A stretch of 64,000 bases of DNA from Halorubrum sp. CSM-61 (GCF_003781945.1 NZ_RJJW01000013.1:1-64000), one strand, 5' to 3'; positions 27,841 to 36,259 are shown, counted from the first letter of the stretch. Numbers and translations: made by a program. Notes: generated by a model from the sequence alone, not told the origin.

Positions 27841-27996
27841 TCAGCTGTCGTCGATCCCGTCGGTGACTCGCGCGCTCGTCTCGTTTCGGCCCGCCGATCC
27901 GATACCGACCCCCGCGAGGAAAGTCAACAGGCTCGGCACGACGATCCACCAAATATCCGGGTGTTCGAGGCCCGTGTGGAGTACAATATCGAGCAT
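27841..27996 (-). CDS. Microprotein of the GLEHP type upstream of cooS
   Basis: The 51-residue protein MLDIVLHTGLEHPD... has one hydrophobic helix (IWWIVVPSLLTFLAGVGIG) and a hydrophilic tail ending DGIDDS. It is 66 nt upstream of cooS on the same strand and so probably in its transcript. Its N-terminal half matches the microprotein at 2434-2580 at most positions, including GLEHP. AT-rich sequence at 28033-28060 provides a promoter. A single-pass membrane topology is predicted; function unknown. Confidence 0.75.
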   Translation of the reverse strand: MLDIVLHTGLEHPDIWWIVVPSLLTFLAGVGIGSAGRNETSARVTDGIDDS

Positions 27997-28096
27997 ACAC
28001 CGTTTGCTACGGCCTCGTTCGCAGAGAGACTAGTCCTTCATAATCGTCCGGTTTAAAACCGATTCCTCGCTCCCCTCGAGCTCGCGACTCGTCTGA

Positions 28097-28567
28097 TCAC
28101 CCCGTCTGGGCGTCGTCGCTTCCGGATCCGAATTCGGACTCCGGGCACGTGTACCACCACGCCCACAGCAGCAACACGCCCTGCAACGGGAGCCGCGCCC
28201 ACGCCGCCGCCCGGGCGACCCCCGAGAGGCGGTCGGGAGCGAGCTCTGCCGCCACGCCGTCGGTCGCCATGTACACGTTCGCGGGGAAGACGGCGCCGAG
28301 CAGCGCCATGATCCCCCACGCCGACCCGCGTCGCGTCCGATCGCAGGCGACCCCGAGGCCCAACCCGACCTCCGCGATCCCGGAGAGGTACACGAGGGCG
28401 CGCGGTCTCGGGAGCCCGGGCGGGACGACCCGCGCGAACGCCTTCGGCGCGAGGAAGTGCGCGATCCCCGCGATCACGTAGGCCGCGCTCATCGCGTAGC
28501 GAAGCGGGCGTTTCCGACCGGCGAGCGGTCCGACCGGGTCGCCGTCTGACTCCGTCTCGTCGCTCAT
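28097..28567 (-). CDS. DoxX-like membrane protein
   Basis: The 156-residue four-helix membrane protein has the DoxX-type segments YAMSAAYVIAGIAHFLAPKAFARVVPPGLP, LVYLSGIAEVGLGLGVA, WGIMALLGAVFPANVYMA and LPLQGVLLLWAWWYT. It is related to the DoxX/SURF4 group of uncharacterised redox-associated membrane proteins. It lies upstream of the CO dehydrogenase operon on the same strand but about 100 nt separate. Confidence 0.82.
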   Translation of the reverse strand: MSDETESDGDPVGPLAGRKRPLRYAMSAAYVIAGIAHFLAPKAFARVVPPGLPRPRALVYLSGIAEVGLGLGVACDRTRRGSAWGIMALLGAVFPANVYMATDGVAAELAPDRLSGVARAAAWARLPLQGVLLLWAWWYTCPESEFGSGSDDAQTG

Positions 28568-28660
28568 CCGCGACGGTAGCCGCGCACGGCTATTGAGCGT
28601 TCCCCCGAGCGCATGACCCGACGGCGATCCCCCTACCCCTTCGATCGAACACCGCCGCGA

Positions 28661-29683
28661 TCAGGGCAGCTCAAGCTCCGCCGTGACTCCCGCGTGGTCG
28701 GACGGCCACCGCCCCTCGACGCGAGCGGTCCGATCGTTCCCGATGCGTTCGGCCCCGAGCGCTTTCACATCGCCCCGCGTGAACACGTGATCGATCCGCC
28801 GGTTCAGCGTCGATTCCTCGTTGGTGAGCGACGGTCGCTGACAGCACGTGTGGCCGCTCTCGTCCGGATTCGCCGCGGCGTACGCGTCGGTGTAGCGCCG
28901 CGTCAACACGTCGTACGCCCGGGCGGTGGGCGTGTTCGGGCCGCTGTTGAAGTCCCCGACGAGGACGGTCGGCGGGTCCCGAAACCGCGCCGCCAGCTCC
29001 GCCGCTTGAACGCGTTGGAGAACGGGGACGCCGGGCGGAGACAGGTGGGTGTTGACGAACGTGAACGCGCCCTCCACGGTCGTCGAACAGTACCCGCGCC
29101 CGATGCCGAACTCCCTGCCTCCCGTGTAGTACGCCCCCGCGTCGGCCCCGCTCGTTTCCACTCCCTCGCGGGCGAGGATCACGTCGCGGTTCGAGAACCG
29201 AACCCGATCGAGCGGCGAGTCGTCCGCGACCGAAAACTCGGCGTCGAACGTCTCGACGGCGGCGCGCTCGCCGTACGACAGCCCCTTCGACTCGAGTTCC
29301 TCCAGGAAGGTCTGCAGATAATCGCGCGTCGTCGCCTCGCCGCCCCGTTCCTCGAAACGGGCGACCTCCTGAAGCCCGATCGCGTCCGGCTCGACGTCGG
29401 CGACCCGATCCGCCAACGCCCCGGCACGCAGGTCGAAACGGCTCTCGAGGGCGTTTCGGTAGATGCGTTCGGTCGTCCTCTCGAACTCGGCCTCCGTCTC
29501 CGCTTCCAGTGCCGGCGCGAGCGCCGCTCCCAGAAAGAGGTTCTGGGTCAGCACGCTCACAGTCTCGGGTGAACGAGCGGCCACGCCGCCCGTCACACAG
29601 AGGCTACCGCCGGCAACCGCTACGCCCGATTTCAGCACCGCTCGACGGGAGGCCGAACCAGACGCGACGGGTCGTGGAGTCAT
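28661..29683 (-). CDS. Secreted EEP-family hydrolase (Tat substrate)
   Basis: The 340-residue protein begins with a Tat-type signal, SRRAVLKSGVAVAGGSLCVTGGVAA. The EEP domain has LTQNLFLGA, AIGLQEVARFEE, TFVNTHLSPPG, VLVGDFNSGPN, NRRIDHVFTRGD and WPSDHAGVT. All catalytic motifs are present, so it probably cleaves extracellular phosphodiesters (nucleic acid or phospholipid). Confidence 0.88.
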   Translation of the reverse strand: MTPRPVASGSASRRAVLKSGVAVAGGSLCVTGGVAARSPETVSVLTQNLFLGAALAPALEAETEAEFERTTERIYRNALESRFDLRAGALADRVADVEPDAIGLQEVARFEERGGEATTRDYLQTFLEELESKGLSYGERAAVETFDAEFSVADDSPLDRVRFSNRDVILAREGVETSGADAGAYYTGGREFGIGRGYCSTTVEGAFTFVNTHLSPPGVPVLQRVQAAELAARFRDPPTVLVGDFNSGPNTPTARAYDVLTRRYTDAYAAANPDESGHTCCQRPSLTNEESTLNRRIDHVFTRGDVKALGAERIGNDRTARVEGRWPSDHAGVTAELELP

Positions 29684-29945
29684 CGTTCACTATCGGTATC
29701 GGCCTCTCGCTAAGGTTACAAACCACTTAGCGAGCCGAACGCGAGGCGGTCCTCGCGAACTCACGTCCCCGTTCGCGGGGTCGCCACGCCGAACACGGCG
29801 GTTACCGCGCGTTCCCTCCACCCCTCTCCCTGACGCTATCGCCCGGTAATCGTCGCTTATCGGTTCCTCCCGTTCCCACCGAAGAGAGCGAAGCGGGGGC
29901 GTACCGGACGGCGTCCTGATCGGGAGTGGTCCGTGCCCAGAGCGA

Positions 29946-30584
29946 TTAGGCTTCCGAGGAACTACTGGCGCCGTCGGTTTCGTCCGCCGCCTTCTCGTCG
30001 CCTTCCACCATCTCCTCTACTACCTCCTCGCCTGATTCTTCAGTCTTGTCGGACGCCTTCTCACCGGCTTCTTCAGTCTTCTCCGATGCTTTTTCACCGG
30101 CCTCTTCGGCCTTGTCGGACGCCTTCTTCCCGGTCTCTTCGGCCTTGTCAGACGCCTTCCCGCCCGCTTCCTCCGCCCGATCCGCCGCCTTCTCGCCGGC
30201 CTCTTGGACCGCTTCGCTGGCCCGCTCCGAGCCCTCCTCGATCCGTTCGGAGGCGGCCTCGCTCCCCGCTTCGATGCTCTCTGCGGCCTGGTGGATCCGG
30301 TTGGCCGTCATGTCTTTGACGCCCCTGACGACCTCGTCCGGCTTCTTGGAGTTCCGGGACCAGTAGGCGAACCCGAGCGCCCCCGCTCCCAACAGCAAGA
30401 GCTTTTTCAGTCTCATCCCTCCCGACCGTTTCGCGGGCCTGATCTCGATGATCCTGTCGTTCGACGAGAGGGCGTCAGCGATCGCTTCCGTCACCGGATC
30501 GCCTTCCTCGGACTCGTCCTCTTCGAGGCGGTCTTCGAGCTCCGACCGTTTCCTCATCAACTGGTCTTTGAGTGAGCGTTTCAT
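29946..30584 (-). CDS. Membrane-associated protein with 11-residue LEA-like repeats
   Basis: The 212-residue protein starts MKRSLKDQLMRKRSELEDRLEEDE and has one hydrophobic segment, LKKLLLLGAGALGFAYW (about residues 57-73). A long amphipathic C-terminal region follows with near-perfect 11-residue repeats of the type AEEAGEKASDK / TEEAGEKASEK (about residues 135-195). Such repeats resemble LEA_4/apolipoprotein-like helices that lie on membranes or protect proteins. The frame is also open from 30689, adding 35 residues, but ATG 30584 gives the cleaner N-terminus. Confidence 0.7.
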   Translation of the reverse strand: MKRSLKDQLMRKRSELEDRLEEDESEEGDPVTEAIADALSSNDRIIEIRPAKRSGGMRLKKLLLLGAGALGFAYWSRNSKKPDEVVRGVKDMTANRIHQAAESIEAGSEAASERIEEGSERASEAVQEAGEKAADRAEEAGGKASDKAEETGKKASDKAEEAGEKASEKTEEAGEKASDKTEESGEEVVEEMVEGDEKAADETDGASSSSEA

Positions 30585-30926
30585 CGTGATCGAGTGGTAC
30601 CGCGTTCGGTTGCGTTCGAGCACGGTCGCGCCACCGTGAACCGCGATTCGGATAGCGTTACGCTCGTAATCTGGTCTCTCATCGGCCACACGTTGACCGC
30701 GTTCGCGTATTGTTATGCCCCCGTACGGCGTCGTTAGGTCTCACTGAATCCGTCTGGCAGAGAACGAGTCCCGTGTCGGCCCTCCCGGCGACGACCCCCG
30801 ATTGTGAAATTGGGACCGACTCCTGCTCGCATCGGCCGGGAGCGGTTCAACCGTTCGCTGCTCACGGCTTCGCCGTTCCCCGTCGAGGGCTCTCTCCGAT
30901 CGCCCTCGCGCCGCTCAGGTGTTCAG

Positions 30927-30951
30927 AATATGCCGCCTCCTCGATTTGAAC
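30927..30951 (-). repeat. Duplicate of the tRNA-Phe 3' end (attachment-site scar)
   Basis: Twenty-five nucleotides match the 3' end of the tRNA-Phe gene at 31055-31079 with one mismatch (CTCCTCGATT against CTCCCCGATT). A direct repeat of a tRNA 3' end just downstream of that tRNA is the classic trace of tyrosine-recombinase integration and later loss of the element. Only about 100 nt remain between the two sites. Confidence 0.65.
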
Positions 30952-31058
30952 TCCGGAAGACGATCGCGCTCACTCCGTTCGCGCGCTGCGACTCGCCTGC
31001 TCAAATCGACTCGGCGTCGTTTTCTCGACGGTTCGCTACGCTCACCGTCTCGAAATAT

Positions 31059-31131
31059 GCCGCCTCCCCGATTTGAACGGGGGACAGCTCGATCTTCAGT
31101 CGAGTGCTCTCCCAGTCTGAGCTAAGGCGGC
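31059..31131 (-). tRNA. tRNA-Phe (GAA)
   Basis: On the minus strand the acceptor GCCGCCT pairs with AGGCGGC. The D-arm has TAGCTCAGACTGGGAGAGC, the anticodon arm CTCGA-CTGAAGA-TCGAG gives anticodon GAA, and the T-arm GTTCAAATC is standard. Its 3' end is duplicated further left. Confidence 0.95.
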
Positions 31132-31435
31132 TCGCACTCGGACCAACGCCGATTCGAGACAAAAGGATTTCGAAAGGCGGCGGACCGATCGGCGAGTCGC
31201 GTCGGCCTCGCGGTCGTCCGCGCGCCGGTTCCGCTCGCCCCGCCTCGAACCCGATCGAGGTCGCCACCGCCCCCCGAATCCGCTTTTCCACTTCAAAGCA
31301 CTGTTCGTTTCGATCGCTTACTTGAAAGCAACGGCCGTTGATCCGATCAACTCCGTTCAAGTCGCCCGAAATCGGTTCAATTCAACGCCACGGTTTCCGG
31401 TTTTTACTACCCTTCCGCCACATCGACCGGATGCG

Positions 31436-32392
31436 ATGACCCGACACACTCGACGTTCGGTCGTGAAGCTCGCAGGCGCATCGGTCGCGGCCGCCGCGGT
31501 CCCCGGCGTCGCGTCGGCGGACGAGGAGTCGGCCTCGGACTGGACCGTCGCGAAGACCCCGGTCGACGAGAGCCTCCACGACGTCCGGTACACCGCCACG
31601 AACCCGCACGCTGTCGGCGCGGGCGGCGTGCTGATCGAGCGGACGGCGGCCGGCTGGGAGACCGCGTTCCGCGGCGGCGTCTCCGGCAACGGAAACGGCC
31701 TCCGCGGCGCCGGGGTCACCGACGACGGCGAGCGCCTCTGGATGGTCGGCAACAGCGGCGCCGTCGGTGAGTACGACGTGACGACCGGGAACCTGGTCGA
31801 CCGGTCGCAGCCGGACGACGCCTCCAACCAGTTCAACTCCGTCGCGGTCACCGGCCCCGCGGGCGACGCGGACGTGTACGTGGTCGACGACTCCGGACTG
31901 GTGTACTACAGCTTCGAGAACGGCGAGGAGGGCACCTGGAACTACCTCACGCCCGGCTCCGGCGCCGGCATCCCCGCCGTCGACTTCCACGGCGCCCGCG
32001 CGGGGACCCTGATCGACACGAACGGGACGGTGTTCGCTACCGACGACGGCACCACGTGGGAGCCGTTCGGCGTCGAGGACGCGGACACCACCTTCGCCGG
32101 ACTCGACGCCGACGCCCCCGACGACGTGACCGTGGTCGGCGGCGGCTCGCTCTACGCCTACGACGGCGTCGAGTGGCGGTCCGACCGGATCGCCGAGGCC
32201 GGCCTCAAGGACGTGATCACGGGCGACGCCGGCGGCGTCGCCGTCGGTGGGAGCGGCACCGTCGTCGAGCGCGAGGGCGGGGACTGGAGCGTCGTCGACA
32301 CGCCCTCTGGCCAGAACCTCCGCGCCGTCGCGGCGTTCGACGGCGACCGCGACTACGTCGTCGGCGCCAGCGGGACGGTGCTAGAGCGGTAA
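31436..32392 (+). CDS. Tat-exported beta-propeller-like protein
   Basis: The 318-residue protein has a Tat signal (TRRSVVKLAGASVAAAAVPGVASA). Repeated blades follow with the pattern VGxGGxLxERxxxGWE / VGNSGAVGEYD / VYVVDDSGLVYY / TVVGGGSLYAYDG / VAVGGSGTVVERE / VVGASGTVLER. This resembles Ycf48/BNR-type or WD40-like propellers. A TATA-like TTTTTACTA about 27 nt before the ATG supports a leaderless start. The role outside the cell is unknown. Confidence 0.8.
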   Translation: MTRHTRRSVVKLAGASVAAAAVPGVASADEESASDWTVAKTPVDESLHDVRYTATNPHAVGAGGVLIERTAAGWETAFRGGVSGNGNGLRGAGVTDDGERLWMVGNSGAVGEYDVTTGNLVDRSQPDDASNQFNSVAVTGPAGDADVYVVDDSGLVYYSFENGEEGTWNYLTPGSGAGIPAVDFHGARAGTLIDTNGTVFATDDGTTWEPFGVEDADTTFAGLDADAPDDVTVVGGGSLYAYDGVEWRSDRIAEAGLKDVITGDAGGVAVGGSGTVVEREGGDWSVVDTPSGQNLRAVAAFDGDRDYVVGASGTVLER

Positions 32393-32444
32393 GGTCCTTT
32401 TTCGGTGCTGATTCTTTGGAAAATAGCCGAGACGGCATGTCCAT

Positions 32445-33593
32445 TTATATTGGCCTCAAATTTTCTAATAGGTAATTCTCTGAAAAATTAATCCGGCTAT
32501 CCTCTTTTTCGGGCGGCTCTATCCGAAGCGAGATGGAGCTCTCAAACGAATCATCTGACACGAGATACCACTCCTCTTTTTCATGATTCTTGAACGAGTA
32601 GTACTCGGCATCGTTGCCGTTTGCATTGAACCGGAGTAGCCCTTCCTCAATCCACGCCGGTTCGACGCGGACTCGAAAAGTCGACTCCTCACAATACACC
32701 GTTGCCGTCTTTTCCCCGTCGCATTCTACTCGGTCGTACGCCATTTGGCCTTCTTCCAGTCTACTGATGAACTGTGTCAGCTCCGGCGTTTGATCTGTCG
32801 GTGAACTCCCGACAACTTCTGGGGGCCAGTTGTTCTCAAACGTGTACTCACCGGCCGGATTCGATCTTGTGTTTCGGGTACCTTTGTTGTCTACCCGGAA
32901 CGAGATCGATTCATTAAATTCGTCAGAATGTACGGACAGTAGATCACCTAAGTCCTCACAATATATGAGATGGTACTCCGCGGATTCGCTCGGCGTGAAC
33001 CTGACTCGACCGTTCACGATCCATCCGGTCTCGACTCCAATCTGATGTGTTTCACCGTCTGTGTCCACAAACAATAGATTCCGGCTGTCCTCTTTGGTCG
33101 GATCGACGTATACGGAGCCCCCTACACTCTCAAGCGCGCCGATAGCCGCGGAGACCGCTGCCTCACGTCTGTTGTGGTTACTTGGTGGCCACTGCTGGTC
33201 GAGACGATAGTCCCCGGCCCAATTGATCTGGTTAGTTTTCTGGGTGGGCGGATCGACACGCAAGTGCATCGAGGTGCCAACCTCCCCCGAATCGACAAGA
33301 TAAGTCTCTCCTGTCTCGTCGCAGTGTACGAGGAAACAGTCGACATCGTCACCGTACTGCTTGTAGACGTGGCCAGACGAGTTCGTATGCTGACTTACTC
33401 CCTTGAATCGGACGACCCCCTCTTTCAATCGCCCCGTTTTGACCTGTGCACGCAACAGCCCGCCGTCCGGTGTTTCCAAGACGAGATCGTATCGTTCGTT
33501 GTCGCCTACCGGTGTTGATACGCTAATATCTCGTTTCTTTAACTCCGTGATGACAATTTGCTCGGTGAGATCGCCTCGCCTGTGTGACTCCAT
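32445..33593 (-). CDS. PD-(D/E)XK endonuclease-like protein with three repeated modules
   Basis: The 382-residue protein. Residues 1-60 look like a group-I-intron-associated PD-(D/E)XK nuclease: GDLTEQIVITELKKRDISVSTPVGDNERYDLVLETPDGGLLRAQVKTGRL, with candidate catalytic Asp in YDLVLE and QVK. The region then shows three versions of one module, each ending in a related block: SMHLRVDPP...GDYRLDQQWPP, SISFRVDNK...GEYTFENNWPP, SISLRIEPP...ENYLLENLRP. Only the first keeps the nuclease residues. The gene is AT-richer than its surroundings and lies beside tRNA-Pro, suggesting recent transfer. Confidence 0.75.
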   Translation of the reverse strand: MESHRRGDLTEQIVITELKKRDISVSTPVGDNERYDLVLETPDGGLLRAQVKTGRLKEGVVRFKGVSQHTNSSGHVYKQYGDDVDCFLVHCDETGETYLVDSGEVGTSMHLRVDPPTQKTNQINWAGDYRLDQQWPPSNHNRREAAVSAAIGALESVGGSVYVDPTKEDSRNLLFVDTDGETHQIGVETGWIVNGRVRFTPSESAEYHLIYCEDLGDLLSVHSDEFNESISFRVDNKGTRNTRSNPAGEYTFENNWPPEVVGSSPTDQTPELTQFISRLEEGQMAYDRVECDGEKTATVYCEESTFRVRVEPAWIEEGLLRFNANGNDAEYYSFKNHEKEEWYLVSDDSFESSISLRIEPPEKEDSRINFSENYLLENLRPI

Positions 33594-33706
33594 ATCTGTC
33601 GTGATTCGGTATCCGGTTTGGGAGTCATGACACTTACATTTGTATATTTACAAATCTTTTGATCGAACAGCGTCAAACAGTTACCAGACAGGAGTGTACA
33701 CGGGCT

Positions 33707-33910
33707 ATGGCACGAACACGTGCTCTGCTTACCGAGACCGAGCGTGAACACCTCCGATCGGAGACCACTGGTTCGGACCAGTATCAGGCCGTGTCACGAA
33801 TCCGAAACCGGATTCACGAAGAACTCCAAACTGACGTAGAGGTTCTCAGACAACACCACCCGGATCTTCATGCAGAACTGGAACAGATCGTCTGTACCGG
33901 GCAAGAATAA
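33707..33910 (+). CDS. Small haloarchaeal accessory protein
   Basis: The 67-residue charged protein MARTRALLTETEREHLRSE... contains YQAVSRIRNRIHEELQTDVEVLRQHHPDL and is predicted all-helical. Sequences of this type recur in haloarchaeal accessory regions; no function is known to me. It is divergent from the PD-(D/E)XK gene and ends 5 nt before tRNA-Pro. A longer frame starts at 33659. Confidence 0.65.
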   Translation: MARTRALLTETEREHLRSETTGSDQYQAVSRIRNRIHEELQTDVEVLRQHHPDLHAELEQIVCTGQE

Positions 33911-33914
33911 CGGA

Positions 33915-33985
33915 TGGGGCCGCTGAGAGTCGAACTCAGGTCCACTGCACCCAAGGCAGCGAGGATACCACTACCCCACGGCCCC
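33915..33985 (-). tRNA. tRNA-Pro (TGG)
   Basis: On the minus strand the acceptor GGGGCCG pairs with CGGCCCC. The D-arm contains GGGGTAGTGGTATCC, the anticodon loop CTTGGGT gives anticodon TGG, and the T-arm reads GTTCGACTC. The AT-richer island at 32400-33910 abuts its 3' end. Confidence 0.95.
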
Positions 33986-34064
33986 GCACCCATACGTACC
34001 CGCATCGTCCGGTAAAGCGTTTCGTTGCGCGGACGCGGGACCCCTCCGGTTTCCCGTCCGCGCC

Positions 34065-36119
34065 TCACTCCTCGTCGTCGCGCAGTTCGAGGTCGGCGAC
34101 GATCTGGTAGGGGTCGGTCCCCTTCCGGATCGCGTCGAGCATGAAGAACGCCTCGTCGGGCGCGAGGAAGTGTCTCGTGATCCCCCGACCGAGGGGCGTC
34201 GGATCGAAGCCGTCGATGAACTCCCACTCCAGCAGCTTCCCGATCGCGTGTTTCGTCGGTACCTCGCCGATCATCCGGTCGTTGAGTCGCTTGGCCTTCT
34301 TACCCGAGACGACGACGTTTGCCAGCGTCTCCTCGACCGCGGCGGTCTCGTCGTAGTGGGTCGCCACGTCCTCCATCTCGCCTTTGAGCAGCGTAAAGGC
34401 GACCTCGTCTTCGGTGCGGTCCATGGAGTTGTGGTAGACGCCGTCGGGCTCGACGAGGAGGTACACCCGGCCGCGGTCGTGGTAGTCCGGCCGGCCGGCC
34501 CGGCCGAGCATCTGGGAGAACTCCTGGACGGAGAGCCACTCGATCCCCATCGCCAGCGAGTCGAAGATCACCTGCGAGGCGGGGAAGTCGACGCCGGCCG
34601 CGAGCGCCGCGGTCGTGACGACCGCCGAGAGGTCCTGGTTCCCGAACTGGCGTTCGACCGTCTTCCGGCGCTTGTAGTCGAGGCCGGCGTGGTACGGCGC
34701 GGAGTCGTACCGGAGCTTCCGGCTGATCTCGTGGCAGCGCCGCCGGGAGTTCGTGAAGATGATCGTCTGCCCGCGGTACCCCTTCGAGGACTTCGTGTCG
34801 AACTCGCGTTTGACGAGCTTGTCGGCTATCTGGGCCTTCTCGCGGCTGTCCGCGAAGGTGACGTGGCGTTCGATGGGGACGGGACGCTCCTCGTACTCGA
34901 TCAGCGTCGCCCGGAGCTTCTCGGCGAGCCACTCGGGGTTCCCGACGGTCGCGGAGAGGTAGACGAACTGCGTGCCGTCGTAGCCCTCGTGGGTCGCCAT
35001 CCGCTCTTCGCTGTAGTACTTCAGTCGGGAGATGAGCCCGTCGAGCCGGTGGCCGCGCTCGCCCTCCTTCAGGGTGTGGACCTCGTCGATGACCACCGTC
35101 CCCACGTCGCCCAGGTCCTTGCCGGTCCGGAGCGCGTGGTCGATCCCCTCGTAGGTGCCGACGATCACGTCCGCGTTCGGGTCGAAGCGGTTGCCGTCGT
35201 CGTTCACCCGCGAGGAGCCGACCCGGATCGAGACGTTCAGCAGGTCGCCGTAGCGGTCCTCGAAGTCCTCGTGCTTCTGGTTGGCGAGCGCGACGAGCGG
35301 GACCAAGAAGAGGAGCTTGCCGTCCCCCTTCAGCGCCCGGTCGATCCCCGTCAGCTCGCCGACGAGGGTCTTCCCGGTCGCGGTCGCGCTCACGACGAGC
35401 TGGTCGTTCCCCTCGAGCAGGCCGTTCCGCACCGAGAGGCTCTGGACCGGGAGCAGCTCCTCGAAGCGGCCCTGGAGGTGCGCGGACAGATCGGGGTGGA
35501 GGTCCAGGTCCTCGGTCCGGACCGGCGAGATGTCGTCGACGTTCGCGGAGACCTCGTCGTACTTCGTGAGGTCGGGGTCGAGCCCGCCCTGCAGGAGGTT
35601 GACGATCCGGTCTAAGTCGCCCGACTCGTAGAGCAGTTCTTCGAGGCGCTCCTCGGCGGCGCCCGTGAACTCGCCTTTGTACGACAGCTCCCGCTCTAAC
35701 TCCCGGCGGGCGCAGTCCCGGCAGATCAGCTCGCCGTTGTGCTCGATCGCGCTCTCGCTCGTGATGGGACCGTACCGCCCGTCGCTCGCGCAGCGCCGGC
35801 AGGTCCGGACCGCCGTCGCCTCCAACTGGTAGCCGTCGAGCATTGCCTTCAGCCGCGTCCGGTTCTCCGGCGAGGTCTGCTCGGAGATCCGGATCCGGCC
35901 GGCCGCGCGGGCGAGGTCGACGAACTCGTCGGGTTGACGGGGCTGGTCCTCGCCGTCGCGGATCACCCGGAACTTGCCCGGTCGCGGGCCCGCGGAGGTC
36001 TCCTTGAGTTCGAGCCGCCCGCGGAGCACGCGGTTGCCGTCGCGGTTCGCGACGACGGTGTAGTCGCTCCGCGCCTCGTGGAGGAACAGCGTCTCGACCT
36101 CGGCCAACTGCTGTGACAC
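34065..36119 (-). CDS. DEAD/DEAH-box superfamily 2 helicase (Ski2/Hel308-like) with N-terminal zinc ribbon
   Basis: The 684-residue helicase has an N-terminal DUF5814-like region with cysteines CRRCASDG...CRDCARRE (about residues 107-140). The motor follows: motif I SATATGKT, motif II DEVH, motif III LSATVGN, and motif VI QMLGRAGRPDYHDRGR with the motif V region TTAALAAGVDFPA. Its C-terminus is a helical bundle (DETAAVEETLANVVVSGKK). It probably unwinds or remodels nucleic acids in repair or RNA turnover. Close to tRNA-Pro but not co-directional in function. Confidence 0.9.
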   Translation of the reverse strand: MSQQLAEVETLFLHEARSDYTVVANRDGNRVLRGRLELKETSAGPRPGKFRVIRDGEDQPRQPDEFVDLARAAGRIRISEQTSPENRTRLKAMLDGYQLEATAVRTCRRCASDGRYGPITSESAIEHNGELICRDCARRELERELSYKGEFTGAAEERLEELLYESGDLDRIVNLLQGGLDPDLTKYDEVSANVDDISPVRTEDLDLHPDLSAHLQGRFEELLPVQSLSVRNGLLEGNDQLVVSATATGKTLVGELTGIDRALKGDGKLLFLVPLVALANQKHEDFEDRYGDLLNVSIRVGSSRVNDDGNRFDPNADVIVGTYEGIDHALRTGKDLGDVGTVVIDEVHTLKEGERGHRLDGLISRLKYYSEERMATHEGYDGTQFVYLSATVGNPEWLAEKLRATLIEYEERPVPIERHVTFADSREKAQIADKLVKREFDTKSSKGYRGQTIIFTNSRRRCHEISRKLRYDSAPYHAGLDYKRRKTVERQFGNQDLSAVVTTAALAAGVDFPASQVIFDSLAMGIEWLSVQEFSQMLGRAGRPDYHDRGRVYLLVEPDGVYHNSMDRTEDEVAFTLLKGEMEDVATHYDETAAVEETLANVVVSGKKAKRLNDRMIGEVPTKHAIGKLLEWEFIDGFDPTPLGRGITRHFLAPDEAFFMLDAIRKGTDPYQIVADLELRDDEE

Positions 36120-36259
36120 TGCGGTTCGGTACGCGAGCGAGGTATTTCAGGTGTTCGGCTCGGGACTCGAAACCGGTGCCGTGCGCGCGTCGCCGCGGCT
36201 ACGCGTCGCGATCGCGCGGAAAAAGAACCCGCCTCGAACGGACGGGAAACCGATCGTCT

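Larger units (their letters stand above)
30690..31435. other. Gene-poor stretch around tRNA-Phe
   Basis: About 745 nt without a credible protein gene. It contains tRNA-Phe, a duplicate of the tRNA-Phe 3' end 100 nt further left, and direct-repeat debris. The Arg/Ser-rich ORFs here overlap the tRNA or its duplicate. Confidence 0.6.

Noticed and set aside
30804-31125. Arg/Ser-rich ORFs overlapping tRNA-Phe
   Set aside because: They read through the tRNA and its duplicated 3' end and have no protein-like features.
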